A stretch of DNA of 64,000 nucleotides. Origin: JBBSUQ01 sp964389755 (GTDB lineage Bacteria; Bacteroidota; Bacteroidia; Flavobacteriales_D; Crocinitomicaceae). The number at the start of each line of letters is the position of its first letter. The stretch's first letter is position 1. The DNA is taken from assembly GCA_964389755.1 (NCBI GenBank), contig CAYMEW010000003.1, positions 89,974 to 153,973 on the forward strand, read 5' to 3'. A model generated the notes under the pieces. That model worked only from the letters and a program-made list of their open reading frames with translations, made no database searches and was not told the origin of the DNA. A program made the position numbers and the translations under genes. Shown in pieces: positions 25,598 through 34,096 of this stretch.

Positions 25598-26525
25598 TGC
25601 TTTTTCCACGAATGCTGTCGATCACTTTTCGGATTCCTTCTTCGAGTGGCATCAGGTCGCGGTTGAGCAATGTTTTCATTTTCGTGATGTCCGGTTGACG
25701 ACGGGTCATATCACCATCCGGAAGTGGCGGAAGGTGAACGATCTTTGATTTGCTGCCTGTTTCACGAATGATCATTTCCGCCAGTTCGAGTATCGTTGTA
25801 ATGCGATCGTTTCCGATGTTAAAGACATCGTTTTTAAAACGCTCTTTATCCATGGCGTTCACGCAGGCCTGTACATTGTCATCGATGTAGCAGAACGTAC
25901 GTGTTTGCTGCCCGTCACCGTAAACGGGGATGTCTTCGTTTCGTAGTGCGGCACGTATGAAGCGCGACATCACGAAGTCCGTACTTTGCTTGGGACCGTA
26001 AGTGTTAAAGAAGCGAAAAATGGTGTAATCAAGGCCGTATTCCTGCTCATAAGACCGGAAATAGGATTCCCCGACATTTTTGACCACGGCGTAAGGCAAG
26101 CGGGAATTGAGCGGAGTGGTGTGTTCGTTTTGAGGCAGGTGCACCGGTTCTCCGTATACTTCGGAAGAAGACGAAAAGAAAACACGTTTCACACCGGTAT
26201 TTTTGGACAGGTCGAGGATGTTTCGGATTCCCTGGATGTCGTTCAGTACCATGACCGGGTTTGCAAGTGTTCGTTTCACCCCGACAACGGCTGCATAATG
26301 AAAGACATAATCAAAACCGGAAGAAGTCATGATCTGCGCGATCTCGCTGAAATTGTTGACATCACAGCGAATGAAACGACACTTTTTGTGCGTCGGGATA
26401 TTCTTTTTGTAACCCGTCAGAAAATTATCGACAAGCACAACAGATTGCACTTCTTCGCGGGCCAGCAGGTAGTCTGCCAGGCTGCTTGGAATGAAACCGG
26501 CTCCCCCTGTGATTAGTACTTTCAT
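25590..26525 (-). CDS. NAD-dependent nucleotide-sugar epimerase/dehydratase (UDP-glucuronate decarboxylase-like)
   Basis: Extended short-chain dehydrogenase of 311 residues acting on a nucleotide sugar. The catalytic YxxxK is YAVVK, and SSSSEVYGEP and RFFNTYGPKQ are the usual substrate-contact segments. The Rossmann motif reads GGAGFIPS: the third glycine of GxxGxxG is proline, encoded CCA, which is unusual in the wider family. UDP-xylose synthase-like and UDP-glucose 4-epimerase-like are the closest functional guesses. Its start follows 102 bp after galE; its end overlaps the glycosyltransferase by 8 bp. Confidence 0.85.
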   Translation of the reverse strand: MKVLITGGAGFIPSSLADYLLAREEVQSVVLVDNFLTGYKKNIPTHKKCRFIRCDVNNFSEIAQIMTSSGFDYVFHYAAVVGVKRTLANPVMVLNDIQGIRNILDLSKNTGVKRVFFSSSSEVYGEPVHLPQNEHTTPLNSRLPYAVVKNVGESYFRSYEQEYGLDYTIFRFFNTYGPKQSTDFVMSRFIRAALRNEDIPVYGDGQQTRTFCYIDDNVQACVNAMDKERFKNDVFNIGNDRITTILELAEMIIRETGSKSKIVHLPPLPDGDMTRRQPDITKMKTLLNRDLMPLEEGIRKVIDSIRGKSND

Positions 26526-26627
26526 AGTTTTCGTGTTATGGCTTTGCGAATATAGCCAAATTAATCATCAAACGGGGAGAAGGGCAGCGGGTTTGCCAGG
26601 CCTGTAAATTTTACTTTAAAATGAGAC

Positions 26628-27677
26628 TCATCGACGGATCCAGTCCTGCTTAACGATAAACTGTTGCCACTTCCAGGCCGAAATAAGCATGTCGTCCAAA
26701 CTGTATTCTGTTTTCCAGCCCAGTTTTTCGAGGCTTTTTGCCGAATCCGAGTAAATGGCTTCCACATCTCCGGGACGCCTGCTTCCCACGGAATAGTTTA
26801 GTTCCATGCCGGTCGCTTTTTCAAATGCCCGGATGGCCTCGAGTACCGTAACACCGTTTCCGGTTCCCAGGTTAAAGACATCACGTGAAACGTCGTTTGA
26901 CAAGGCATAGTGCAGGGCGTCGATGTGTGCCCGCGCGATATCCGAAACGTGCACATAATCCCGGATACAGGAGCCGTCGCGCGTTTGAAAGTCATCTCCG
27001 AAAACCTGCATCGATTCGCGAATCCCGATGGCTGTTTGTGTAATTACCGGTACCAGACTGGTAGGAGCCTGTAGCGGAAGTTCCCCAATTAAACCACTTT
27101 GATGCGCCCCCACGGGGTTAAAATAGCGTAATGAAATGGCTTTGAAACCGGGGGTCGAATCAGTAAAATCGGCGAGTATATCCTCACCCATCTGCTTGGT
27201 ACGTGCATAAGGCGATTCGGCGCGATTGAGCTTTGTTTTTTCATCCACGGGCAACTCGGAAATATTCCCGTAAACGGAGCAGGAGGAAGAAAAGATAAAT
27301 GCCTGTACACCGTTTTCCCGGCAAACTTCCATGAGGTTTAGCTGAGAAACAAGGTTATTTCGATAGTATTTTTCAGGGTACTCAACCGATTCCGGCACAG
27401 ACTTGAGCGCTGCAAAATGGATCACGGCATCAACAGGAGATTCGGCTTTGAAAATACGTTCCAACGCTTCGCGGTCACACAGATCTACCGGGTGATTGCG
27501 AACCTCTTTTCCCGAAATTTTTTCAAGTTGCGTAATGATCTGCGGATAAGAATTGGAGAAGTTATCTATTGAAACGACTTCATAAGGGGTATTGGCCAGC
27601 AATTCGGCAACGGTATGTGAACCGATGTATCCCGCGCCACCGGTCACGATTATTTTCCGGGTTTTGTTGTCGGACAT
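26628..27677 (-). CDS. galE: UDP-glucose 4-epimerase
   Basis: Interconverts UDP-glucose and UDP-galactose (or the N-acetyl forms), supplying sugar donors for the polysaccharide. The 349-residue protein has the Rossmann motif VTGGAGYIGSHT, the catalytic serine/tyrosine region FSSSCSVYGN and the YxxxK SPYARTK, and the NVVGAH-like NPVGAHQSG. The open frame extends 75 codons further upstream, but that segment is rich in basic residues and lacks homology features; the ATG at 27677 gives the usual MSDNKTRKIIVTGG start. It is 49 bp after the upstream glycosyltransferase gene. The N-acetyl activity cannot be judged from sequence. Confidence 0.92.
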   Translation of the reverse strand: MSDNKTRKIIVTGGAGYIGSHTVAELLANTPYEVVSIDNFSNSYPQIITQLEKISGKEVRNHPVDLCDREALERIFKAESPVDAVIHFAALKSVPESVEYPEKYYRNNLVSQLNLMEVCRENGVQAFIFSSSCSVYGNISELPVDEKTKLNRAESPYARTKQMGEDILADFTDSTPGFKAISLRYFNPVGAHQSGLIGELPLQAPTSLVPVITQTAIGIRESMQVFGDDFQTRDGSCIRDYVHVSDIARAHIDALHYALSNDVSRDVFNLGTGNGVTVLEAIRAFEKATGMELNYSVGSRRPGDVEAIYSDSAKSLEKLGWKTEYSLDDMLISAWKWQQFIVKQDWIRR

Positions 27678-27726
27678 ATCTTTCTGAGCTTCGTGTGTTT
27701 CGACAAAGTTCCAGTTTTTTGCGATA

Positions 27727-28950
27727 TCAACCGTATATTTTGCGATATATTTCTTCCGCGATCGCAAAGTTACGCCGGGTTTTCGCGAGTGCACGAATGC
27801 GTTCCATACGTTCCTTGTCATTTTCCGACAAAATTTCGTCGATTTCGCGAATGCTTTTTCGATACGATTCAACCGACAGATCGTTCCATACGCTTCCTGC
27901 ACGGGCCTCTGCGATCAGTTCAGAGTCGTCTGAAATCCCGGCCGGAATTATCACGGGAAGCCCGAGTGCCCAGTATTCGCCATCTTTGATCGGTGTACAG
28001 TATTTTTTCGAAGGCACGGGTTTAACGGGGGTGATGGCGAAATCTCCCAGTCCCAGGTAATCGGCAACCTCTTCGTGGGGCACAAAGCGTAAGGTAAGCG
28101 CACTTTCGGGAAAACCGGATCGTTCCAAAAACGGAAGTAAAGAGTCGCGCGAACTGTTGGTGAGCAAGAGCACATGGAAGTCTTCCCCCCAATATGCGCG
28201 GGCTTCGCGGAAAAAATCAAATACTTCCTGGTCCAGGTAAATGCCCCCGAATTTTCCGGCATAGACGCACACCCGTTTGTTTTCGAGTCCGAGTTCGCGC
28301 AGTAGTTTTTCATTTTTGAGTTTTGCCGGATCGAAGAGCGAAAGATCCGTACAGGCCGGTTTTACGGAAAATTTCTGTTTCTCAAAGTTGTATTTAACAC
28401 GGGCATATTCCTGCATGTTTCGTGTGGCCGCAATGACTTCCGAGGCGCGAAAGACTTGTTTTTTTTCAAGCCGGAACAGTAGTTTGAATGCAAAGCTATC
28501 CCTGTTCCAGGTACCGTTTTCCACCATTGCTTCGGCATGTGGCTCGAAACTGTCCAGGATAAGTTTTTTTCCCGAAAATACTGCGAGCAGGTATCCGAGC
28601 GCACCGGCGGGCGTACACCAGCAATGTATGTGACTGATCCGGCCAAACAGGCATTTAAAAAGCAGGCGACAGAAAGCCGAAAAATAGGTGAACGAACCGC
28701 GCAGACCGAAGGGACGGAAGTCGACCGAGCGGATGAAAATATTTTGTTCTTCGAGTTCGCGAATTTGTTTTTCCCAGTTTTTGCGGTTTAAGAAAAAAGA
28801 CGCTTTCCAAAAGGTGAACAGGAATATCTTCCGGTCGGCCGGTACGTATTTGCGCATGATTTGCACATAGGGCAGCGTATACGTCTGGATCAGTGCTTCA
28901 TCGAAGCTCCAGGACGTGAGGATGAGGATGTTTCGCTGCTTGTTACGCAT
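27727..28950 (-). CDS. Glycosyltransferase (GT-B fold)
   Basis: About 407 residues with GT-B features: N-terminal NILILTSWSFDEALIQTYTLPYV, the acceptor half with HIHCWCTPAGALGYL, and a donor half with VCVYAGKFGGIYLDQEV and FAITPVKPVPSKKYCTPIKDGEYWALGLPVIIP. The last motif carries the glutamate-like nucleotide-sugar contact region. The sugar is unknown. The stop codon of the upstream GT2 gene and this ATG form TAATG, giving translational coupling; a start two codons earlier (28956) also exists. It lies 49 bp before galE in the same orientation. Confidence 0.82.
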   Translation of the reverse strand: MRNKQRNILILTSWSFDEALIQTYTLPYVQIMRKYVPADRKIFLFTFWKASFFLNRKNWEKQIRELEEQNIFIRSVDFRPFGLRGSFTYFSAFCRLLFKCLFGRISHIHCWCTPAGALGYLLAVFSGKKLILDSFEPHAEAMVENGTWNRDSFAFKLLFRLEKKQVFRASEVIAATRNMQEYARVKYNFEKQKFSVKPACTDLSLFDPAKLKNEKLLRELGLENKRVCVYAGKFGGIYLDQEVFDFFREARAYWGEDFHVLLLTNSSRDSLLPFLERSGFPESALTLRFVPHEEVADYLGLGDFAITPVKPVPSKKYCTPIKDGEYWALGLPVIIPAGISDDSELIAEARAGSVWNDLSVESYRKSIREIDEILSENDKERMERIRALAKTRRNFAIAEEIYRKIYG

Positions 28951-29687
28951 TACCATTTTTTCTTAAAGTCTCCGCGGGAAAAATATTTTTCAATGAAGCA
29001 ATACATCAGGATGAAAAAATAACGACTGCCCATTTCACGGATTTTCAGCTTGGATTCACCGTGCTTACGATTTGTCCAGGAATTCGGTACAACTTTATAA
29101 GAGTATCCGCGAATAATTGCTTTCAACGGAAGTTCGATCGTCAGGTTAAAATGAGGCGATAAAAAAGGTTTAACGCCGTCGATGGTATGGCGACGATACA
29201 ATTTAAAAGCATTGGTCGTATCGTTGTACCGAATGCGCATCACCATCCGAATGATCATATTTGCGATCCGGTTCATGCGTTTTTTTAAAAAAGGGTAATC
29301 GATCACCTTACCACCTTTGATAAACCGGCTTCCGAAAACCGCATCGTAGTTCCCTTCGATCATCGTCGTGTAGAAACGGATGAGGTCATATGGGGAATCC
29401 GAAAGATCGGCCATCATAATTGCCACGCAGTCTCCGGTATATCTTTCCAGGCCGTAGCGTACAGCGTAACCGAAACCGTTGGGACCGGTATTGGTTTCGA
29501 AACGTAACTGCGGATACACCCGACATAATTCTTCAAGACGTTGTACTGTGTTGTCGCGAGAATTATCGTTAACCACAAAGATCTCATGCTCTATTTTAAC
29601 CCTTTGAAGTGCCTCATCGATCCGTGCGATCGTTTCACCGATTGACTCTTCTTCGTTGTATGCAGGTATGACAATGCTTAGTTTCAT
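28950..29687 (-). CDS. Family-2 glycosyltransferase, DPM1/polyprenyl-phosphate type
   Basis: A 245-residue GT-A enzyme. The N-terminal MKLSIVIPAYNEEESI and VVNDNSRDNT motifs and the acidic MMADLSDSP site are typical; GSRFIKGGKVIDYP is close to dolichol-phosphate mannosyltransferase-like enzymes. Family members transfer a sugar from NDP-sugar to a polyprenyl phosphate. It ends with a soluble basic tail and no clear membrane domains, so it is like the single-domain DPM1 type. It overlaps both neighbours: 4 bp with the FkbM gene and 1 bp with the following glycosyltransferase. Acceptor lipid and sugar are inferred. Confidence 0.85.
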   Translation of the reverse strand: MKLSIVIPAYNEEESIGETIARIDEALQRVKIEHEIFVVNDNSRDNTVQRLEELCRVYPQLRFETNTGPNGFGYAVRYGLERYTGDCVAIMMADLSDSPYDLIRFYTTMIEGNYDAVFGSRFIKGGKVIDYPFLKKRMNRIANMIIRMVMRIRYNDTTNAFKLYRRHTIDGVKPFLSPHFNLTIELPLKAIIRGYSYKVVPNSWTNRKHGESKLKIREMGSRYFFILMYCFIEKYFSRGDFKKKW

Positions 29688-30412
29688 AGGGGCGTTTTGT
29701 TTTCGTAAATGACTTCATAAAAGTTACCGAAACCATGTCGTATGCGAGCGGCCTCCTCAAAGCCGTATTCCATAAGAAAAGATGTGATCTTTATGGAATC
29801 CAGTCTGTTTTTATACATGTCGTCATTATGACTTTCCAGTTGAATATAATGCACTTTAATATCCGTTTTTTTCTCAAACAAACCTTTGAGACAGCTGAGT
29901 TCGTGTCCCTCCACATCCAGTTTTAGGATATCGATTTTTTGGACGGGATGAATTGCCAGGAAATCAGCCAATGACGTGACAGGAACCTGGTAAGCATCGC
30001 TGAAAATCGATTCTTTTTTAACTCCAAGGATACGCGCTTTTTTTTGTAGGTAGGAAGAATTAAGATTTAGTTGTTCAAACGTGGAAGTTTCATCGAGCAC
30101 GCTTTCGTGGAAGGTCAATTCCCCTGATTGCTCACTTACCCCCAACTGATAAAGTTCGATTCCGGAAATGGATGCGTATTTTTTTTGAAGTAATCCAAAA
30201 AGCTTTTTATTTGGTTCAAAAGCCAAAATGCTTATGTGCGAATTAACCGACCTGAAAAAATCGATGGATTGTCCTTTGTTAGCCCCGACGTCAATCAGCA
30301 GTATGTCTTTCGCGTCTATTTTTTTTCTATAGAATTTGCGCAGTCGTGGATAGAAGAACAAAGCTTCATTCAGTGCGATCAGTTTTTGAACAAATTTGAT
30401 TCGCCTGCTCAA
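29684..30412 (-). CDS. FkbM-family methyltransferase
   Basis: SAM-dependent O-methyltransferase of 242 residues. The SAM-binding motif is LLIDVGANKGQSIDFFR and a second acidic site is KIDILKLDVEGHELSCLKG; both are FkbM hallmarks. In polysaccharide loci such enzymes methylate sugar hydroxyls. The start overlaps nothing upstream (39-bp gap), while the stop overlaps the next gene by 4 bp (ATGA). It differs from the other FkbM protein in this locus at 39442-40308, so they probably methylate different positions. Confidence 0.87.
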   Translation of the reverse strand: MSRRIKFVQKLIALNEALFFYPRLRKFYRKKIDAKDILLIDVGANKGQSIDFFRSVNSHISILAFEPNKKLFGLLQKKYASISGIELYQLGVSEQSGELTFHESVLDETSTFEQLNLNSSYLQKKARILGVKKESIFSDAYQVPVTSLADFLAIHPVQKIDILKLDVEGHELSCLKGLFEKKTDIKVHYIQLESHNDDMYKNRLDSIKITSFLMEYGFEEAARIRHGFGNFYEVIYENKTPL

Positions 30413-30451
30413 GATTTTTCCAGTATTTGAAGGATTAAAAGGCTGCTCATT

Positions 30452-31516
30452 TTAAAGTCGCTTTGTGAATGCTTCATGGATTTGAAGGAGGATATCGTGC
30501 ACATTGTACTGTTGTTTCCAGTCAGGATAATGATTTTTAAAACGCCCGGTATCGCTGATCCACCAAATATGATCTCCAATCCGGTTTGTTTCCGAGTATT
30601 CGTAATTCATTTCTTTTCCGCTTATCAGTTCGCAGAGTTCGATCGCTTCGGCCATTGAGCAGTTTGAAAACCGTCCGCCTCCGGCATTGTAAACTTCACC
30701 TTGTCTTGGATTTTGATGAAAGTGCCAGAACATGCTGACGAGATCACGACTGTGGATATTGTCGCGAACCTGTTTGCCTTTATAGCCGAAAACGGTATAG
30801 CGGTCACCTGTAATGGCGCATTTCATCAGGTAAGAAAGGAAACCGTGGAGCTGTGTTCCGGAATGGTTCGGCCCGGTGAGACATCCGCCGCGAAAGACAG
30901 CTGTATTGATGCCAAAGTATTTGCCATATTCCTGCACCAGCACGTCTGCGGCTACTTTTGAGGCACCGAAGAGCGAATGTTTGGTTTGGTCAATACTCAT
31001 CTGTTCATCGATTCCCTCTTTGAAATACGGATGCGACTCATCGATTTCCCACCGTTTGTCCATTTCAACCAGGGGTAGTCTGTTCGGTGTATCTCCGTAT
31101 ACTTTATTTGTGGATGTAAAAATGAAAGTGGCATCCGGACAATGATTCCGTGTCATTTCGAGCAGGTTCAGCGTTCCGTTCGCATTTACCGTAAAATCCA
31201 TTTGCGGGTCGCGTGCAGCCCAGTCGTGACTCGGTTGCGCTGCCGCGTGAATAATTAGCCGGATACCCGATCCGTTTTCTGTAAAAATACGCTCCAGGGC
31301 CTCAACATCGCGAATATCCGTATTGAAGTGTTCGAAGTTGGGAAATTGCTCCTGCAATCGTTTGGTATTCCATTCCGTGGAAGCGTTTTCGCCAAAGAAT
31401 CGCTCGCGCATATTATTATCGATACCGATTATGCGATCGAATTTCCCGGCAAAAAAGGCAACCGACTCACTTCCGATCAGGCCCGAAGACCCTGTTATCA
31501 GGCAAATTTCATTCAT
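30452..31516 (-). CDS. NAD-dependent epimerase of the CDP-paratose 2-epimerase-like family
   Basis: Extended SDR of 354 residues. It has ITGSSGLIGSESV (Rossmann), TSTNKVYGDTPNRLP, HSLFGASKVAADVLVQEYG, FRGGCLTGPNHSG and GYKGKQVRDNIHSRDLV. This set is shared by a CDP-paratose epimerase-like family common in O-antigen clusters. The usual YxxxK tyrosine is phenylalanine (FGASK); from memory this is typical of the subfamily, so the enzyme need not be inactive, but the substrate is uncertain. It overlaps the membrane-protein gene by 4 bp. Confidence 0.85.
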   Translation of the reverse strand: MNEICLITGSSGLIGSESVAFFAGKFDRIIGIDNNMRERFFGENASTEWNTKRLQEQFPNFEHFNTDIRDVEALERIFTENGSGIRLIIHAAAQPSHDWAARDPQMDFTVNANGTLNLLEMTRNHCPDATFIFTSTNKVYGDTPNRLPLVEMDKRWEIDESHPYFKEGIDEQMSIDQTKHSLFGASKVAADVLVQEYGKYFGINTAVFRGGCLTGPNHSGTQLHGFLSYLMKCAITGDRYTVFGYKGKQVRDNIHSRDLVSMFWHFHQNPRQGEVYNAGGGRFSNCSMAEAIELCELISGKEMNYEYSETNRIGDHIWWISDTGRFKNHYPDWKQQYNVHDILLQIHEAFTKRL

Positions 31517-32946
31517 TTTTTCTCGTAGTTAATGTCCAGGTCGAAGAGCGAATGTTCTTCCAGGTATTTATAACTATTTATCATTTTCCTGTTTTCTTCT
31601 GTAAATGTATCGTAATTCCGTTTGCCGAGATAGTTTATGATATTCGAATCAGCCTTAAAATAATTGTTTTTCAATAGGGACTTTTGTACTTCCGGGTTTA
31701 GGATATTGTCTAGATAGAGATTTTGACCATTTGAGAACATTGCATCATCAAATGGGTAATAATTGATTTTTGAATAGAGCACGGCATTATTCATAGCTTC
31801 TTTATTCTTAAAGTTGCGATAACTGTAAATTCGTTTGGCCTGAATATTAACTGCTGTAAAGACAATTGCGTAAACAGTCAGAACTCCGGTAATAATTTTA
31901 TGGTGTTGCTTTGTGCGAAATCCGCTTAAGGCAAGAAAAAGCATCATGAAAAGCGGAGGAAACAGTAGAATGGAATAATAATAGTGAATCTCATTTTCGG
32001 GCATAGATGCAATTTGCGACCTGCCTATTGCCATTGATATTGTAGAAATGACCAGGTAAACAATTGAAAAGAAAAACAATTTTCCATGGTTCCTGAAGGC
32101 AAAGTAAGCCTGAATAAAAAATAGTAAAAGAGCCAATGCCAGGAGGTAAGAACCGGCAAAATTCCTGATAAAGAAAAAACGCGTTACTGAGACGTAAATT
32201 AACTTAAGAAAACTAATGACAATTGAAGCCGAATTTTCAAAAACTGATAAAATCCCGATCTCTTCTTGCGAAAAAGACTTTTGGATGACAAGAAAAATAA
32301 TTTGGATACCGATCAGCACTACCAGGTGTTTTGAAAGTAACTTACGATCTTCCAGTATTGAATGAAAAATAAAGAGACATGGAAAAAGGACCCCGTTACC
32401 AAAGAAATAATTTTGACCGATAAGCAGTATCAAAAAAAGAAATAACTTCCCCGAAGTTCGCTCCTTAAGGTATATAAAGTAATAAAGTATGGTTAGTATC
32501 TGGAATAACAGGTGCAAAATTACTCCCTGCTGGAAAATCCAGTATAGGATATCGGCAAAATTCGGATGCAGGCAAAAAAGTAATGAAATAAGGAGTGCCA
32601 ATGCTGATTTGGACGGATTGATTTGTTGACACAATTTAAAGAAAGCGTAACTTAAGATTCCCCAAAGCAAAACGGATAAAATTTGAAAACATAAGGCATT
32701 CTTGCCGAAAACGGAGAGTTCGAGGTAATAGATACTCTTGAAGAGAGGTATAACATGTGCACCATGTCCTTCGAATATGTATCCGCCACTTAAATAATCG
32801 TTCGAAGCATAACGCATAATGAACGACCAGTCGTCGGATTTAAAAAAGGCAAACGGATCAACCCAAACAAGTAAAGCAAGCACGATAAATCCAATGGCAA
32901 TCGCTTTCGTTTTATTCAAACCTGTTAAGCCTAAATTGTTGATCAT
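31513..32946 (-). CDS. Multi-pass membrane protein, probable GT-C-type glycosyltransferase
   Basis: A 477-residue protein with about ten transmembrane helices and a soluble C-terminal tail from about residue 385. An early acidic motif FKSDDWSFI follows the first helix, where GT-C enzymes such as GT39/GT83 carry their catalytic DD or DE in the first external loop. That is the reason for the glycosyltransferase call; family-level similarity is not evident. It overlaps both neighbours by 4 bp (ATGA). Base composition is visibly richer in A+T than the genes around it, with many AAA, ATT and TTT codons. It could instead be a polymerase or an acyltransferase. Confidence 0.65.
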   Translation of the reverse strand: MINNLGLTGLNKTKAIAIGFIVLALLVWVDPFAFFKSDDWSFIMRYASNDYLSGGYIFEGHGAHVIPLFKSIYYLELSVFGKNALCFQILSVLLWGILSYAFFKLCQQINPSKSALALLISLLFCLHPNFADILYWIFQQGVILHLLFQILTILYYFIYLKERTSGKLFLFLILLIGQNYFFGNGVLFPCLFIFHSILEDRKLLSKHLVVLIGIQIIFLVIQKSFSQEEIGILSVFENSASIVISFLKLIYVSVTRFFFIRNFAGSYLLALALLLFFIQAYFAFRNHGKLFFFSIVYLVISTISMAIGRSQIASMPENEIHYYYSILLFPPLFMMLFLALSGFRTKQHHKIITGVLTVYAIVFTAVNIQAKRIYSYRNFKNKEAMNNAVLYSKINYYPFDDAMFSNGQNLYLDNILNPEVQKSLLKNNYFKADSNIINYLGKRNYDTFTEENRKMINSYKYLEEHSLFDLDINYEKK

Positions 32947-34004
32947 GAAAATAATGGTTTTAGCATTCGTTCATTCTCATGTATCCAGTTAAAGACATCT
33001 TCGAACACGTTCTGCGCAGAGCGCTCTGGCTGCCAGCCGGTATTTTGCGTAATCTGCGTATTATCTGAAATGTATGCTCTCAGATCAGCCGGACGATTTT
33101 CGGGTTCGAACGCAATCTGAATTTTATTTCCTGTAATTTCTTCACACATGCGGGTCATTTCCATTAAGGACGCACTGGATGCCTGGCCACCTCCCGCATT
33201 GAAAACATGTCCTGCAAACGAATCCATGTTTTGAATTTGAAGATCAACGAGGTCGACGAGATCGTCCACGTGCAAAATGTCACGTACCTGTTTGCCAGTT
33301 CCGCCGTACCCAATATAAGAAAGTTCCTTTTTCCAGTAATGCCGCGCCATCCAAAGTGTAACCACACCCTGATCTGTTTTACCCCACTGCCCCGGACCTG
33401 CGACTACGCCGAACCTGGTAACAGCGGCATCCAGTCCGTAAAATGCGGCATACTCGCGAATAAATAATTCGGAAGAAAGTTTGGTCGTTCCGTAAAACGA
33501 ACGAGCACCCGTAAGATCTAACTTTTCTGAAATGCCTTTCTCAGAGATTCCCGGCTCATTTTGTACGCTGTCAAAATCAAAGCGCGTATCATTTTCTATG
33601 AAATTCGCGCCTTCTATTTTGTCAATCGGGTATACGCGACTCGTCGAAAGAAAAATCAGTTTTGCCTTCTGTTTTAGGCATGCATTAAAGCAATTGATGG
33701 ATCCGTAAAGGTTGTTATTGATCACATACGTCGGGTCCGTATTGAGCCCGGCCAACACTGAAGGTTCGGCAGAAGCTTCAATGAGCAGGTCGAAAGCACT
33801 AGTAGCTTCCAGATCTTCGGAGTTCCGGATATCTCCATGTATGAAATGTATTCCGTGTTGTCTGAACTTTTCGAGGTTTAATTCGGAACCGCGGCGCTTC
33901 AGGTTGTCAAATACAACCAGCTCATATTCGGGATAACGAGCGCGCAGTGCGAGAGCAACGGAGGACCCGATGAATCCGGCCCCGCCGGTAATAAGTATTC
34001 TCAT
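32943..34004 (-). CDS. NAD-dependent nucleotide-sugar epimerase (CDP-tyvelose epimerase-like)
   Basis: Extended SDR of 353 residues with GGAGFIGSSVALALRARYP, LSTSRVYPIDK, the catalytic YxxxK YGTTK, RFGVVAGPGQW, and GGTGKQVRDILHVDDLV. The overall plan resembles CDP-tyvelose 2-epimerases, which act on 3,6-dideoxysugars, but the substrate cannot be read from the sequence. Unlike the related gene at 30452-31516 the catalytic tyrosine is present. It is the first gene of the downstream minus-strand run. A perfect -7 box (TAACTTTG) lies 44-51 bases upstream. The end overlaps the membrane-protein gene by 4 bp. Confidence 0.85.
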   Translation of the reverse strand: MRILITGGAGFIGSSVALALRARYPEYELVVFDNLKRRGSELNLEKFRQHGIHFIHGDIRNSEDLEATSAFDLLIEASAEPSVLAGLNTDPTYVINNNLYGSINCFNACLKQKAKLIFLSTSRVYPIDKIEGANFIENDTRFDFDSVQNEPGISEKGISEKLDLTGARSFYGTTKLSSELFIREYAAFYGLDAAVTRFGVVAGPGQWGKTDQGVVTLWMARHYWKKELSYIGYGGTGKQVRDILHVDDLVDLVDLQIQNMDSFAGHVFNAGGGQASSASLMEMTRMCEEITGNKIQIAFEPENRPADLRAYISDNTQITQNTGWQPERSAQNVFEDVFNWIHENERMLKPLFS

Positions 34005-34047
34005 AGATGATTGACTAACGTAGTTCGGGATGATACCCTGTTTGAAG

Positions 34048-34055
34048 CAAAGTTA
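34048..34055 (-). promoter_or_regulatory. -7 promoter box for the 34004-24524 gene run
   Basis: TAACTTTG on the minus strand, an exact match to TAnnTTTG, upstream of the epimerase start at 34004. No TTG is at the normal -33 spacing. It is back-to-back with the plus-strand box at 34113-34120. Confidence 0.4.
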
Positions 34056-34096
34056 ACGATTCCTGATAAACGCTTGTTAGCATCCGGTTAAATCGT

